Part shown: positions 20,665 through 31,155 of the stretch, piece by piece | How positions within the stretch are numbered: position 1 is the stretch's first letter | Layout of the letters: every line of letters begins with the position of its first letter | NCBI RefSeq assembly: GCF_040954645.1 | Contig: NC_092808.1 | Location: 85,629,389 to 85,693,388 of the forward strand | Reading direction: 5' to 3' | Length of the DNA: 64,000 nt | Source: Diabrotica undecimpunctata | Lineage: Eukaryota; Arthropoda; Insecta; Coleoptera; Chrysomelidae | Made by a program: the position numbers and the translations under genes | The notes under the pieces: model-generated | The model's input: only the letters and a program-made list of their open reading frames with translations | Told to the model about the DNA's origin: nothing | Databases searched by the model: none

Positions 20665-22225
20665 AGCTCCTATAAGACAATATAATGTTGGAAGCCCGTT
20701 TGAAAGAATAGCTTTGGACATCGCTGGGCCATTTCCAGAAAGTGAAAAGGGAGGCAAGTACATGCTGGTAGTAATGGATTACTTCACTAAGTGGGTCGAG
20801 ATTTACGCACTTCCAGACCAGAAGGCCGCCACCGTTGCAGATAAGTTGATCCAAGAATATATCAGCCGATTTGGAGTGCCTTTGGAGATCCATAGTGACC
20901 AAGGCAGGAACTTCGAAAGTGATCTATTCCAAGGAATATGTGATAGACTAGGCATGAAGAAAACAAGAACTACCGCGTATCATCCGCAATCGGATGGTAT
21001 GGTAGAACGAATGAATAGGACAGTTGGCAAGTATTTGACAAAGATGGTGCCCGATCATCAGCGAGACTGGGACCAATACCTTCCGTTCTTCACAATGGCC
21101 TACAGATCTGCTGTTAACGAATCAACAGGCCAGACACCAGCCAAAGTCCTATTCGGACGCGAAATGCGACTACCTTGTGATCTAGAGTTTGGGTGTCGAC
21201 CTGGAGTAGATGTAGCAGGTGAAGATTATGTGATCGAATTACGAAGAAGAATGGACGATGTACATGAGTTGGTCCGTTCCCACCTTCAGATCGCTAGCGA
21301 CCGAATGAAGAAACGGTACGATACACAAGCCGAAAAGGGTTGCTTTAAGAAGAACGACAAAGTCTGGCTGTATAATCCCAAGAAGCGGAAAGGTTGTTCT
21401 CCCAAATTGCAGCAGTTTTGGGAAGGTCCATACCTCATCATGGAGAAGATCAGCGATGTCATCTACCGAATAAACAAGATTCCGAGGGGAAAGCCGATGA
21501 TAGTACACCATAACCGGCTGGCGTCTTTCGAAGGTGACCACGACGTAGATGAAGAAGTGGAAGTAAACCAAGTCCAAGACGTGTCTGACCTCACGTTTGA
21601 GGAATTCATGGGTGCTTATGGAGGTACCGGTAAAACAAGACATGGTGTTACCACTGAAGGAAAGCAAGATCTACTCGCGCTCCCCGATGACTACTCGCTG
21701 GCCCTTACCATCCCGGCCAGTATCAAAGACGCACCAGGGTTGGCATCCGTCTTTCGAAGGAAGTTTGGTCGAGTTGCAGAACTGCAATGCCAGGTGCCAG
21801 CTCCCGGTAAAACCTTGAAACTCCAAGATGCATCACGTTACCTTTTCTACCTAGTAACAAAAGACACTGCCCGTGACCAACCTACCTACCGAGATGTATG
21901 GGAAGCCTTACTTCAATTGAGAGAGCACGTACTAGAGTCCGACGTGCAAAAGTTAGCCATGCCAAAGTTGGAGTGCCGCCAATTAGATTGGAGGGTTATC
22001 CGAAATATGGTGGAAGAGATCTTTAAAGACACCGAAGTCCAGGTGTTAGTCTGTTGCAATCCGCATAGTTACTGGTGCGGAGAGAAAACCGTCCCTTGTC
22101 ATTTTTATACAACTGGAAGTTGTAAAAGAGGGTCCAGTTGCCAATACCAGCATACCGTTCCGGTTCCAGTCCCGACAAGGTTCCAGGAGGAACAATCTTT
22201 TAAGAGGGGGGCAATGTTACGATAA
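20630..22225 (+). CDS. pol: Pol part 2: integrase core, macrodomain-like segment, CCCH zinc finger
   Basis: This is the +1 frame continuing pol after a probable one-base insertion near 20660-20664. Residue numbers are from 20630. The integrase core has D30 (LDIAGPF), D90 (HSDQGRNF) and E126 (MVERMNRT), a D-D-35-E array. A C-terminal stretch with WEGPYLIMEKI and HHNRLASFEG is usual for Gypsy integrases. Then residues about 347-475 (DLLALPDDYSLALTI, FRRKFGRVAELQ, YLFYLVTK, PTYRDVWEALLQLREHVL, LAMPKLEC, MVEEIFKDTEVQVLV) align by eye along the length of OARD1/TARG1-type macrodomains. C490-x7-C498-x5-C504-x3-H508 is a CCCH finger. The stop lies eight bases inside the 3' LTR. Confidence 0.85.
   Translation: MPRVTGLTEKGGAPIRQYNVGSPFERIALDIAGPFPESEKGGKYMLVVMDYFTKWVEIYALPDQKAATVADKLIQEYISRFGVPLEIHSDQGRNFESDLFQGICDRLGMKKTRTTAYHPQSDGMVERMNRTVGKYLTKMVPDHQRDWDQYLPFFTMAYRSAVNESTGQTPAKVLFGREMRLPCDLEFGCRPGVDVAGEDYVIELRRRMDDVHELVRSHLQIASDRMKKRYDTQAEKGCFKKNDKVWLYNPKKRKGCSPKLQQFWEGPYLIMEKISDVIYRINKIPRGKPMIVHHNRLASFEGDHDVDEEVEVNQVQDVSDLTFEEFMGAYGGTGKTRHGVTTEGKQDLLALPDDYSLALTIPASIKDAPGLASVFRRKFGRVAELQCQVPAPGKTLKLQDASRYLFYLVTKDTARDQPTYRDVWEALLQLREHVLESDVQKLAMPKLECRQLDWRVIRNMVEEIFKDTEVQVLVCCNPHSYWCGEKTVPCHFYTTGSCKRGSSCQYQHTVPVPVPTRFQEEQSFKRGAMLR
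21668..22054 (+). other. Macrodomain-like segment within pol
   Basis: It matches the order of OARD1/TARG1 landmarks: D-L-hydrophobic start, F-R-R-K-F-G-R-V, Y-L-V-T-K (Lys at residue 411 of the second pol frame), P-T-Y, an amphipathic helix, L-A-M-P-K and a final E-E-(I/V)-F-K-D-T. In the active enzymes M-P-x-I is followed by a G-C-G-L-D-R loop carrying the catalytic Asp; here it is shortened to E448-C449-R450-Q451. The glycine-rich ADP-ribose-binding stretch after S-L-A is also changed. I infer a macrodomain fold that may have lost hydrolase activity. Confidence 0.7.
22202..22214 (+). promoter_or_regulatory. Polypurine tract
   Basis: AAGAGGGGGGCAA lies immediately before the 3' LTR and overlaps the end of pol. 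It is the expected primer site for plus-strand DNA synthesis. Confidence 0.85.
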
Positions 22226-22708
22226 ATTCTGACCCAAAACCGTAAATATATTTATTACTAATATTTTTATTCATTCACGTATTTTTTAGGTAATGCCTAC
22301 CTGACACACGATGGGTCCCCCTTTGTAATAAAAACAACAATTTGAACCTTCTGGAGACAAGCCGATTTAACCATACCGGTTCTGAGAACAATTAGCCGCT
22401 CTGTCTAGAAGGCCTTTCAGCAAAACAGCGCTCTATGTTCGATGTGTTTCGAGAAACAACTGTTTTCATTCTCGAATAACAGGACTTTATATTTATAGAG
22501 GAATTTTGGTTATGGAGGGACAGTTAATTCTCAAGATTCGCGCTCGCGATATTGTTGTTACGCTCGCCTACTAATAAATTATGTATATTTAGTGATAAAT
22601 AAACTTATATAAATTATCGTGCCTTTTAATAAATTAAAGTAGGAACAATATAATAAATTAGTAAAGACATTATAAATTAAAGACATAACAATTAATAAAT
22701 TCACAACA
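22215..22708 (+). repeat. 3' LTR of the Gypsy element
   Basis: 494 bp, identical in length to the 5' LTR with five substitutions. It contains the last codons and the stop of pol. Directly followed by the second CTAG target copy (22709-22712). Confidence 0.97.
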
Positions 22709-22822
22709 CTAGTCTTTTACCCATTCTAAGTACGTATGTCATGTATGATGTTATTAATGATTGTATCAACAATTGCACTATTTTCGTTTCTTTTATTAAA
22801 AGTTATTAGATGATTTAGTTTT
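22709..22822 (+). mobile_element. Penelope-like element copy 1, part 2
   Basis: With the Gypsy element and one CTAG removed, the frame of 16135-16154 continues as SLLPILSTYVMYDVINDCIN, typical of Penelope-type RT after the GIPMGS motif, ending at a mutated Y-V-D-D-L catalytic box (reads Y-stop-M-I with frame damage) at about 22803-22818. The next non-LTR insertion begins here. Confidence 0.8.
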
Positions 22823-24721
22823 TTTTTATTTAAAGGCAGCCGCATTAACCATATTGGTTATTAGCGGACGGATTTAATGTAAACAATAATGATTACAAAT
22901 AACAAATAAATAACATATTTATATGTGGTTCAATATGTTACAGTGTCTTAAAAATTTCACAATATTCTTACTGGTACACTCACTAAAAATATCTCTTATA
23001 ACTGATGGAATTTTATTAGTTAGTCTTTCAGCACTATATTTGGGACATTCTGCTAATATGTGTTTCACTGTTAACGACACGTCACAACTCGTACATTTTG
23101 GTTGAGGTTCCTTCTTCATGAGATATTCATGCGTGAGTTTGCTGTGTCCTAATCGGAGTCTGGTTAATACAACCTGAAAGAAACGGCTAGGGACGTTGTT
23201 ACTCCATCGTTTAAAATTTGGTTTAATTTCTTTTAACTTTGAGGATTTTTCTTCCCAACATTTCGTCCAATTACATATCAGCTTTTGTTTAAAGTAAAGA
23301 TTGAGATCTTCTGCTAATGGTTTTATTATCGGTCTGATATTTGGGGAATTTGCTATTTCTCGAGCATTTTTATCAGCTAGTTCGTTTTCTTTAATGCCTA
23401 TATATGATGGTACCCAAACAAAGACTGATGTTTTGTTTTCCAGATGCTACATCTTGTTTTTAATTAATTTAGCAATCGGGTTGCAGGTGAACATTTTTGA
23501 CAGTATATGAAGGGAATTGATTAAGTCTGTATTAATAAGGAATTTATCTGGTTTGACTGTTTGTATGTGATTTGGAGCTCTGTATATTGCATGTATTTCT
23601 CCAGTTATCACAGTGGATTCTGTGGGCAATTTGAAACTTTTTATTATGTCTCTTATAACAAATGATGATCTTATACCAGAAGTTGTTTTAGATGCATCTG
23701 TGTAAACTTGGATATATTCAGGGAAAGAAGAAAGTATTCTCTTATAATTGCTTATAAATATTTGTGGATTAGTTTCAGATTTATGATATGACGATAGTTC
23801 TAAATTTAAAGTAGGCAAAGGTATTAACCAAGGAGGTGGTGTGTTTACGTTTGCTAAATGTGTTGAGGGAAAGTTAAAAATTTCAATTAAAGTTTCGTCG
23901 AATGTTATGCCTAAATATTTGATCTCTGTACTTGATTTCAAAAAATTTAAGCCGAATTTTAAGTCAGGTATGTTGGTGTAAATAGGCTTTTTGGAAAAAA
24001 TAACACATTTTTCTTATCACCTTAAAAATACAATCAACTCCTATTAGATCAACTTTTGATTTTATTTAGTTCTTCTTGTAAAAGTTTGACCATCGAGTTA
24101 ATATTTTTTCCTTGGATAAACATTATCATATCATCAACATCTAATCTAGCCTGTGTAGGTCTCTTGAGATTTTTTATAATATTATTCATTGCTATTAAAA
24201 AAAGTGTAGGGTTAATTACAGATCCTTGTGGTGTTCCATTGTCTTGAGACTTAACACTAGAAAGTTCTCCATTACTACGTACTGAAAGTTTGCGTTCATT
24301 TAGAAAGTTATTTAAAAATGCCAAGATGTTTCCTTGAATTCCCCAAGTCTGCAGCTTTGTTAATATTCTGTGTCGCCATGCTAAGTCAAATGCTTTGTGG
24401 ATGTCAAAGTAAATAGCTATGCTTTTCTGTTTGTTACAGAAGCCTTCAGTAATTTGACTTTCTAATTTTAAAACATTGTCTATAGTAGATCTCAAAGGAC
24501 GAAATGCAGCTTGTTCCGGTATAAGTAAAATGTTGCAAATGCCACATTAGTCGTTTATTTATTATTTTCTCTAACAGTTTGCAAGGAGAACATGTAAGTG
24601 ATATTGGCCTATATGATTCTGCTGCTGTAGCCGGTTTGTTATTGTATTAAAAAGATTCAATAGGAAGTCTAAAGCTTCGTTAGGTAACTGTTTTAAGAAT
24701 ATTGCGGGTATGTCATCTGGA
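22823..24721 (-). mobile_element. I-type non-LTR retrotransposon with RNase H, 5'-truncated
   Basis: Minus-strand element inserted into the Penelope copy. A T-run at about 22819-22827 is its poly(A) tail and ATGATyTAGTTTT flanks it on both sides (22810-22822 and 24722-24734, one mismatch). Its 5' end lies within the reverse transcriptase, so endonuclease and ORF1 are missing. RNase H and a C-terminal CCHC-like finger place it in the I-type group rather than classical Jockey. Confidence 0.8.
22919..24721 (-). pseudogene. ORF2 remnant: reverse transcriptase, RNase H, C-terminal finger
   Basis: From right to left: LEKIINKRLMWHL, then the open frame 24049-24495 with motif A YFDIHKAFDLAW and DNGTPQGSVINPTLF. 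The catalytic box reads RLDVDDM instead of Y/F-A-D-D. Then 23447-23941 gives RNase H with YTDAS, GEIHAIYRA and NTDLINSL. Then LTRLRLGHSKLTHEYLMKKE and 22919-23119 with CTSCDVSLTVKHILAEC. Frames are broken between these blocks, so no full protein is made. Confidence 0.8.
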
Positions 24722-24956
24722 ATGATCTAGTTTTGATCCTTCCTATAGGCAAAATTTATGAAACAGGTAACATTTTCACCAATCATAATCCATATATACA
24801 ATTCACAGTTAAGGACGGTATGGAAGATTTTCTACCATTTCTTGAAATAAGAATTTGAAAAACTACAGATAATATTGTTCTGAAGTTATTTTATTCTGGC
24901 ATTTTCAAGCAATTACTATTTTAATGGAAGTAAGTCACAACTGAATGTTAAAATAA
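24722..24956 (+). mobile_element. Penelope-like element copy 1, part 3
   Basis: After the I-type insertion the Penelope frame resumes at once: DLVLILPIGKIYETGNIFTN, then PYIQFTVKDGMEDFLPFLEI, the conserved stretch between the catalytic box and the thumb. It decays after 24860 and meets the ATT repeat of the next element at 24957. Confidence 0.75.
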
Positions 24957-25230
24957 ATTTAATAATAATAATAATAATAAATGTCTTTATTAACAACAGA
25001 TTAAATTTTCTTTACAATGAAATATAATATCAGTAGGGCGAGATTCAGTTTGTGTACCAATGTGCAACAGCAGCACACAACTGCTCTTCCACCTAACCCC
25101 CTGAACATAGGATAGATAGACTATATCTAAATAATGAAATTGTATTTACAATAAAACATAAAAATATTAAGTACATATTAAATTTATAAATTATAAACTA
25201 TTAATTTTTTTTAATTCTTAAATTTTTAAA

Positions 25231-28033
25231 TTACTGTTCAGCTAACAACTGCTCATAAATTAATCTCTTGAACTTGACTCTAGACAGATTTTTAATATTG
25301 TAGGACAAACTGTTAATATTGAAAGCAATTGAATATGAAAATAAACGTTTAAAAAAGGATGTTGTATGTTTAGGTAAAGTGAGGGTATTCTTGTGTCTAA
25401 GATTAAGATTATGAACGTCCGTCCTATAAGTTATTCGATTGTACAGGTATGGTGGAACTCTCTCTTAAATGATTTTATGGTAAAAACATAAAGCATGGAG
25501 TTTCCGACGATTTTTCATATTTAGCCACTTAACTACAGTGAAAATATGACTTATCCTTTGAAATTTCCTGATGCCAAAAATCAAACGCAAACAAGAATTT
25601 TGCAATTTCTGTATTCTCAATGAATCAAATTCAGTGAGACACGCATTGTAAAGCACGTCACAATAATTTAATTTTGATAATACCAGAGCATTACATAATA
25701 ATGACTTTGTGGCCCTACTTAATAAATTGCGGCTTTGATACAGTAATTTTAAAACGGCGTAAGCTCGTTGTAAACAAATACTTACATGATATGTAAACCT
25801 TAAATCTTCGTCGAACCAAACCCCAAGGCTTTTAATCTTTTTGCTAAAAATTAAATTGTCATTTCCTAAGATAATTCGATTGGCATAATTCTCTAAAAAT
25901 ATTTTCCTATGGAGATTCCTCCCAAAAATGATACCCTGAGTTTTTGATGTATTCAATTTTAAACAATGATTTTGAGAAAAAATCTGCAGCTGAAGAAGGT
26001 CATGATTTATTGCATTTACCGCTTGATCACACTCATTTGGATAAAATGACATATAGAGTTGGGTATCGTCTGCATAATAATGTTGTGAACAGGACAAAAA
26101 CACAGAAGGAAAATTAGATGTGTATATAGAGAATAAAATTGGACCTAATATAGATCCTTGAGGCACACCAGTATTAAGATCTAGAAATGAAGAAATATTT
26201 TGATTAAGTTTTACTGCTTGACATCTATTAGAAAGATAGGATTTCATTAGATCAACTGCTCTCGCTTCTAGACCAATATATTTTAAAATAGAGAATAACA
26301 AATTATGGTTAATTGTATCAAAAGCTTTTGAGTAGTCTAGAAGAATTAGAATTGATATTTTGTTTTGGTCATAGGCTCTAAAAATATCATCTGTAATATT
26401 TAATAAAGCAGAAAGACAGCTATATCTGGACCTAAAACCGGACTGCATCATAGGGATTATGTTGTTATTTTTTAAATGCGTTTGTAACTGAATATCAATC
26501 ACCTTTTCCCAAAATTTTAGATAATGTAGGCAGTACACTTACTGGTCTTAATTCATTCATGCTTTCTGTATTTTTAGTCTTCGGTAACGGAATAACATGT
26601 GTCCGTTTCCATTTAGTGGGAAAAATTGAATTTGTTAAGCAAAAGTTGATGATGTGTGTGATATACGGTAGAAGAAAGGGAATACACAGTTGAAGCGTTA
26701 ATATGTTAATACCATCATCACCAATAGCTTTACTTTTAATATTATTAATAATATGTAAAATATTAATTTCAGATACTATTTTAAAGGTAATAGAAGAACT
26801 GAGGGAATACTTAAAGTTATTTTCATAGAATATTTGTGTATCAATGTCTGCTTTCATGTTTGGTATGACTTCAATACAGTGTTTATTTATCTCATTTGCA
26901 TTCCACACGTTTTTAATTTCTAAGATATTTTTGATTTTGCAATTATTTACCAAATATTTTAAATTATTCCACATATCTTTAGAAGATTGATCACGTATGT
27001 TTTTAAAATATGATTTTTTCTCCCTTATAGTCATGGCTGTTACTAAGTTACGCAATACTTTGTAGTCATTCCATTGATTTATATTTCTAGTTAACTTGTA
27101 AGCAGTAAGTGCTTTATCCCTATCTAACATTAATTGCCTAATGGTATTAGTTAACCATGGAGCATATTTCTTTGAGATTCTAAAAGTCTGATATGGAACA
27201 TGTATGTCAAGTAAAGTAATGATATTATTAGAAAGAAAATCGACTTTACTGTCTATATCTGGCAATTCATATATTATTCTCCATGGTATAGATTCCAGAT
27301 CAGATTTAAATTGACTGTAATTTAAATTTTTGAAATTCCGAGTAGTAATAAATTTATTTGTATTAGATTTGACATCACAACCAAATTTTAAAACAACCAA
27401 TTCATGATCGCTTATTTCTGGGATATGTTTTACTTCAATAGACAAGATTTTATCCTCAGTAGATGTGATTACATAATCAAGCAGAGTCGATGTGAACTGG
27501 GTAATTCTAGTTGCTTGATTTACCATCTGCTTTAGTCCAAGACCATCTAATACATCTGTAATGAACTGTGTGGAATAATTATTGGTATTTAACAGATCAA
27601 CATTAAAATCGGCCAAACAGAGTAAATGATCTACACTTGGCAGAACTGATGATAAAGTTGTTTCCAAACCTCCAAAGAAAGTTTTATAAAATGCTCCATA
27701 AGGATTATATAAAACACCAATAGCTAGTGTTTCATAACGAAGAGAGAGTTTTAACCATATCTGTTCAATTTCATTTGATGACTCAATCAGCACATAATTT
27801 ATATTACATTTTATGTAAATACCTACACCTCCACCTGTGTCATTTTTATTCCTGTCGACTCGCTCAAAGTTATAGCCAGGTATATTAATGTTCTTACTGG
27901 ATATTGATTCCTTTAACCATGTTTCACTTATACCCAAAATATCTAAATCATTTTTCAAAATAAGTTCTTTTACATCAATAAAATGAGCAACTAGCGATCT
28001 AGAGTTTATATGAGCACACTTTAAACTACTCAT
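25231..28033 (-). pseudogene. ORF2 of the CR1-group element: endonuclease and reverse transcriptase, nearly intact
   Basis: About 934 codons from ATG 28033. The endonuclease shows AHINSRSLVAHF, LGISETWL, GGGVGIYIKC, LADFNVDLLN and SDHELVVLKF. The reverse transcriptase shows LRPVSVLPTLSKIL, MQSGFRSRYSCLSALL, motif A LLDYSKAFDTINH, TGVPQGSILGPILF and HYYADDTQLY. A one-base insertion in a G run near 26522-26526 shifts the frame, and a TAA at 25467-25465 splits the tail, which then continues in frame (ERVPPYLYNRITYRTDVHNL) to the real stop at 25233-25231. Only these two lesions are seen. Confidence 0.88.
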
Positions 28034-28217
28034 GTTAAGCTTAGATTAGATCCTTACTAAATTGGTACAAACGATTATGTAAATAATTTAAGCAAAATTT
28101 GTAGATGATTATTATTTGCATAAACAGTAATTCACATGGTGATGTATTAACAGTGTAAAAAAAAAATAAATAGAATTACTCTCTAATTCAAAACACAATA
28201 TAAACTAAGGATTTTTT

Positions 28218-28229
28218 ACTAAATAACTT
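28218..28229 (+). repeat. Target-site duplication, left copy
   Basis: ACTAAATAACTT, identical to 30925-30936; brackets the nested Jockey element. Confidence 0.85.
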
Positions 28230-30924
28230 TTTTTTTTATTTAACATCCAATGTTTATTGCAATCTGTCTCATTATAAACAATAAGCAATATGTATAATAT
28301 ATGTACAATAACATAGTGGGAAGCTGCCCAGTGGCGAGCACCCAGGTAAAAGATAACATAAATATAATCTATGATATATCAGCTAATTTGAACTTAACAA
28401 ACAGAGTTTAATACAGGTAAACATCACTGATACACATATGAGAATTACAAGGCAAAAACACAAATTAAGGAAAGATTTAGAAAACACCTGAATAGAAACT
28501 TGTTATTTCACCGCACCATGACACTATGTTCTTTTTTTCCTGATTTACTAGAGGTCCAAAGGGTCTGGTCGTTTTAATCTTCTTACGTGTGAAATGTTGA
28601 GCAGATCCGTGGCCAGCGGATTTGGATGGCAGGATAGTCTGTTCTTGTATACTGAGTTTACAGCAGATATTGCTTCGCAAACTGTTTGTAGCTGTAAATC
28701 GTGATGTAATCTGTGGTTCGTGATATACCAAGGGGCATTACAGATCTGGCGCAGTACTTTCGATTGGAAACGTTGAAGTTTTTGTATGTTGGTATTACTT
28801 GCTGTACCCCAGATTTGTGCTGCATATTGCCATACCGGTTTTAAAATACATTTATATATCAGAAGTTTGTTCTCCAGGCTAAGATTTGATTTTCGACTCA
28901 TGTACCAATACATTTTCCTGTAGATTAAGCTGAGTTGAAGGCGTTTCTTCCAGATGTGGATGCCCCAATTAAGTTTGCTATCCAAATGGATTCCTAAGTA
29001 TTTAACGACGTTATTAACTGGTAGTGGAGTGTTGTTTATAGAAACTGGTGGCGCGACACCTTTTTTTAAAGTAAACGTTATTTGTGTTGATTTTAAACTG
29101 TTAACTTGGACTCGCCACAGCTTAAGCCAGCTCTCTAGTTTAAGTAGGTGATTTTGTAATACCTGGGCTGCTTCAGTTGCTGTAGAATTTGAAGCCATGA
29201 TAACTGTGTCATCGGCATATGTAGCGATTGTTGTATTGGTCGTCGTTGGGAGATCTGATGTGAATATTAAGTAGAGGGTGGGTCCTAGTATGCTTCCTTG
29301 TGGAACTCCGGAACAAATTAGAAACAGGTTAGTGATTTCCCCACCTCTTTTAACTTGAAAGAATCGATCTGTCAGGTAGGATCTTAAAAGTGAACTTATG
29401 GGATGAGGAAATATAGATTTAATTTTGGAGATAAGACCTACATGCCAAACTGTGTCAAATGCTTGAGAGATATCTAGAAATGCAGCAGTACAGTATTTTT
29501 TTTGTTCAAGCGAATTTCTGATAGTCTTTACCACCCTATGAATTTGTTCGATAGTACCATGTTGTTTCCTAAACCCAAACTGATAATTCGGTAAAACATT
29601 ACTGTCATATAAAATAAGCTCCAGTCTTCTCAGAAAAAGCCGTTCAAATACTTTAGATATAATAGGCAACAAGCTAATAGGACGGTATGAAGATACTTCC
29701 GTGTGATCCTTATTAGGTTTTGGAATCAGAACAATTTGAGCAACTTTCCATTGGAGTGGAAAATAACCTGTTTTTAATATTGAATTAAATATATAAGTAA
29801 TTAAACTTACGCCTTCGTTGGGTAGATATTTTAGTACTAAACTAGATATTAAGTCATATCCAGGTGACTTTTTAATTTCCAGATTATCAATTATTTCTTT
29901 GATTTCAGATTTCTTAACAGGTTTAATAGGTGGAGCCATTTGATATGGTGCATTTACGACTTCATGGATAGCTTGTTCTTCTTTAACTGAGACTTCCCTC
30001 TGATGCGGTTGAAATACCTCGCATAGATGATTTGCAAAAGTATATGCTTTATCTATGTCAGTTTTAGCCCAAGTGCCATTTTGTTTCCTGATTGGCATAT
30101 TCATTTGTTCGTTGTGTTTAAGTTTTTTTGTTAGTTTCCACAGCGAATAGTTTGTATCATCTGCAGGTGAGAGGTTCTTTAAATATTTGTTGATTCCACT
30201 GTCTTTATGTTGGATCAGTTTTCTTTTGAGTAGTCTGCAAGCTCTATTCAGATTTGTTTTATCTTCTGGATGCCTAGTGAGCTGCCATATCTTTCGCAGT
30301 TTTCTTTTTTCCAATATGAGTGTATTTATGTGTGCAGGATAGGACTCGGAATTGTGTTTGGAATAAATTTCTGGGGTGGACGTCCAAGCAGCTTGCTGAA
30401 TAACTGTAGTTAAGTGAGCAACTGCGTTTTCTATGTCACTATCACTTTTAAGAGGCAAGTTTAGATTGATGGATGTTTTTATTTCTTCTCTATATCTGTT
30501 CCAGTTTGTTCTTTTATTAGAGAGTGTTAAATGTTTAGAACAGTTATGAATTTGGCTTTGTAGATCTATGAAGAAAGGGGAATGATCTGATGAGAGGTCA
30601 AATGAAGGAGAAATTTGGAGGTAGGTATGTGATATTCCTTTTACTATAGCAAAATCAATAAGATCAGGAATTTTTTGTCTATCAGTAGGCCAATACGTAG
30701 GCTCTCCAGTGGAGAAAGGAATTAAATGATTCTCATTAATACTTTTTAATAATTCTCGTCCACGTGAGGTTACGATTCTGGAACTCCATTTATGATGTTT
30801 GGCATTATAATCTCCAGCAGAAATGAAACGGTGTCCTAGCATCTTAAAGTATTCAGTAAAATGATCAGCTTTAATTATTTTATTCGGTGGACAGTGTACT
30901 GTCACAGTGTACACAGTACTGTCC
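28230..30924 (-). mobile_element. Jockey-clade non-LTR retrotransposon, 5'-truncated, nested
   Basis: Inserted in the ORF1-ORF2 spacer of the CR1-group element. A T-run right after the left duplication is its poly(A) tail; 12-bp ACTAAATAACTT duplications flank it. The 5' end falls inside the endonuclease, so about the first 120 residues of ORF2 and all of ORF1 are missing: classic truncated target-primed reverse transcription. Confidence 0.9.
28548..30924 (-). CDS. Jockey ORF2, endonuclease truncated, reverse transcriptase complete
   Basis: About 790 residues open without a lesion from the insertion junction (the first codon is a GTG partly made by the junction, not a true start). It contains the second half of the endonuclease (TVHCPPN, RFISAGDYNAKHHKWSSR, DLIDFAIVKG, LSSDHSPFFI) and a full reverse transcriptase: KSPGYDLISSLVLKYLP, SYRPISLLPIISKVFERL, YQFGFRKQHGTIEQIHRV, FLDISQAFDTVWH, SGVPQGSILGPTLY and TYADDTVIMA. 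NVVKYLGIHLDSKLNW and LEN.KLLIYK-type thumb motifs follow. No RNase H, as usual for Jockey. It could not mobilise itself for lack of the complete endonuclease and ORF1. Confidence 0.9.
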
Positions 30925-30936
30925 ACTAAATAACTT
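30925..30936 (+). repeat. Target-site duplication, right copy
   Basis: ACTAAATAACTT at the 5' end of the nested Jockey element, matching 28218-28229. Confidence 0.85.
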
Positions 30937-31155
30937 AAGATGTACAGTTAAATTTGAATTGAAGCGCAAAGAAAATAATCTAACAGTAAATAAATTTAAT
31001 TCGCCTAAGTTCAGATAATTAAAGCAATAATTAAAAAAGAAACAAAAATAAAATTTTGTACTTATATGCCAAAATCTATCCCCGAGATATACCATTATAA
31101 CCAATAATAATATTAACTCTAATTGCAAACCAACATATATGAAAATAAATTTAAA

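Larger units (their letters stand above)
16155..22708 (+). mobile_element. Ty3/Gypsy LTR retrotransposon with SAP Gag and macrodomain-like Pol tail
   Basis: A full-length 6,554-bp element: 494-bp LTRs (TG...CA), CTAG target duplications at 16151-16154 and 22709-22712, a primer-binding site, gag, pol and a polypurine tract. Domain order is SAP / coiled-coil-like / Gag core / protease / reverse transcriptase / RNase H / integrase zinc finger / integrase core / macrodomain-like / CCCH finger. There is no envelope gene. LTRs differ at 5 positions (about 1%), so the insertion is recent. One frameshift near 20660 and the gag TAA are the only lesions seen. Confidence 0.95.

Noticed and set aside
15600..24956. 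Retroviral envelope in the Gypsy element
   Set aside because: Nothing resembling an envelope precedes the 3' LTR; the extra Pol tail reads as macrodomain-like plus a CCCH finger and has no signal peptide or membrane span.
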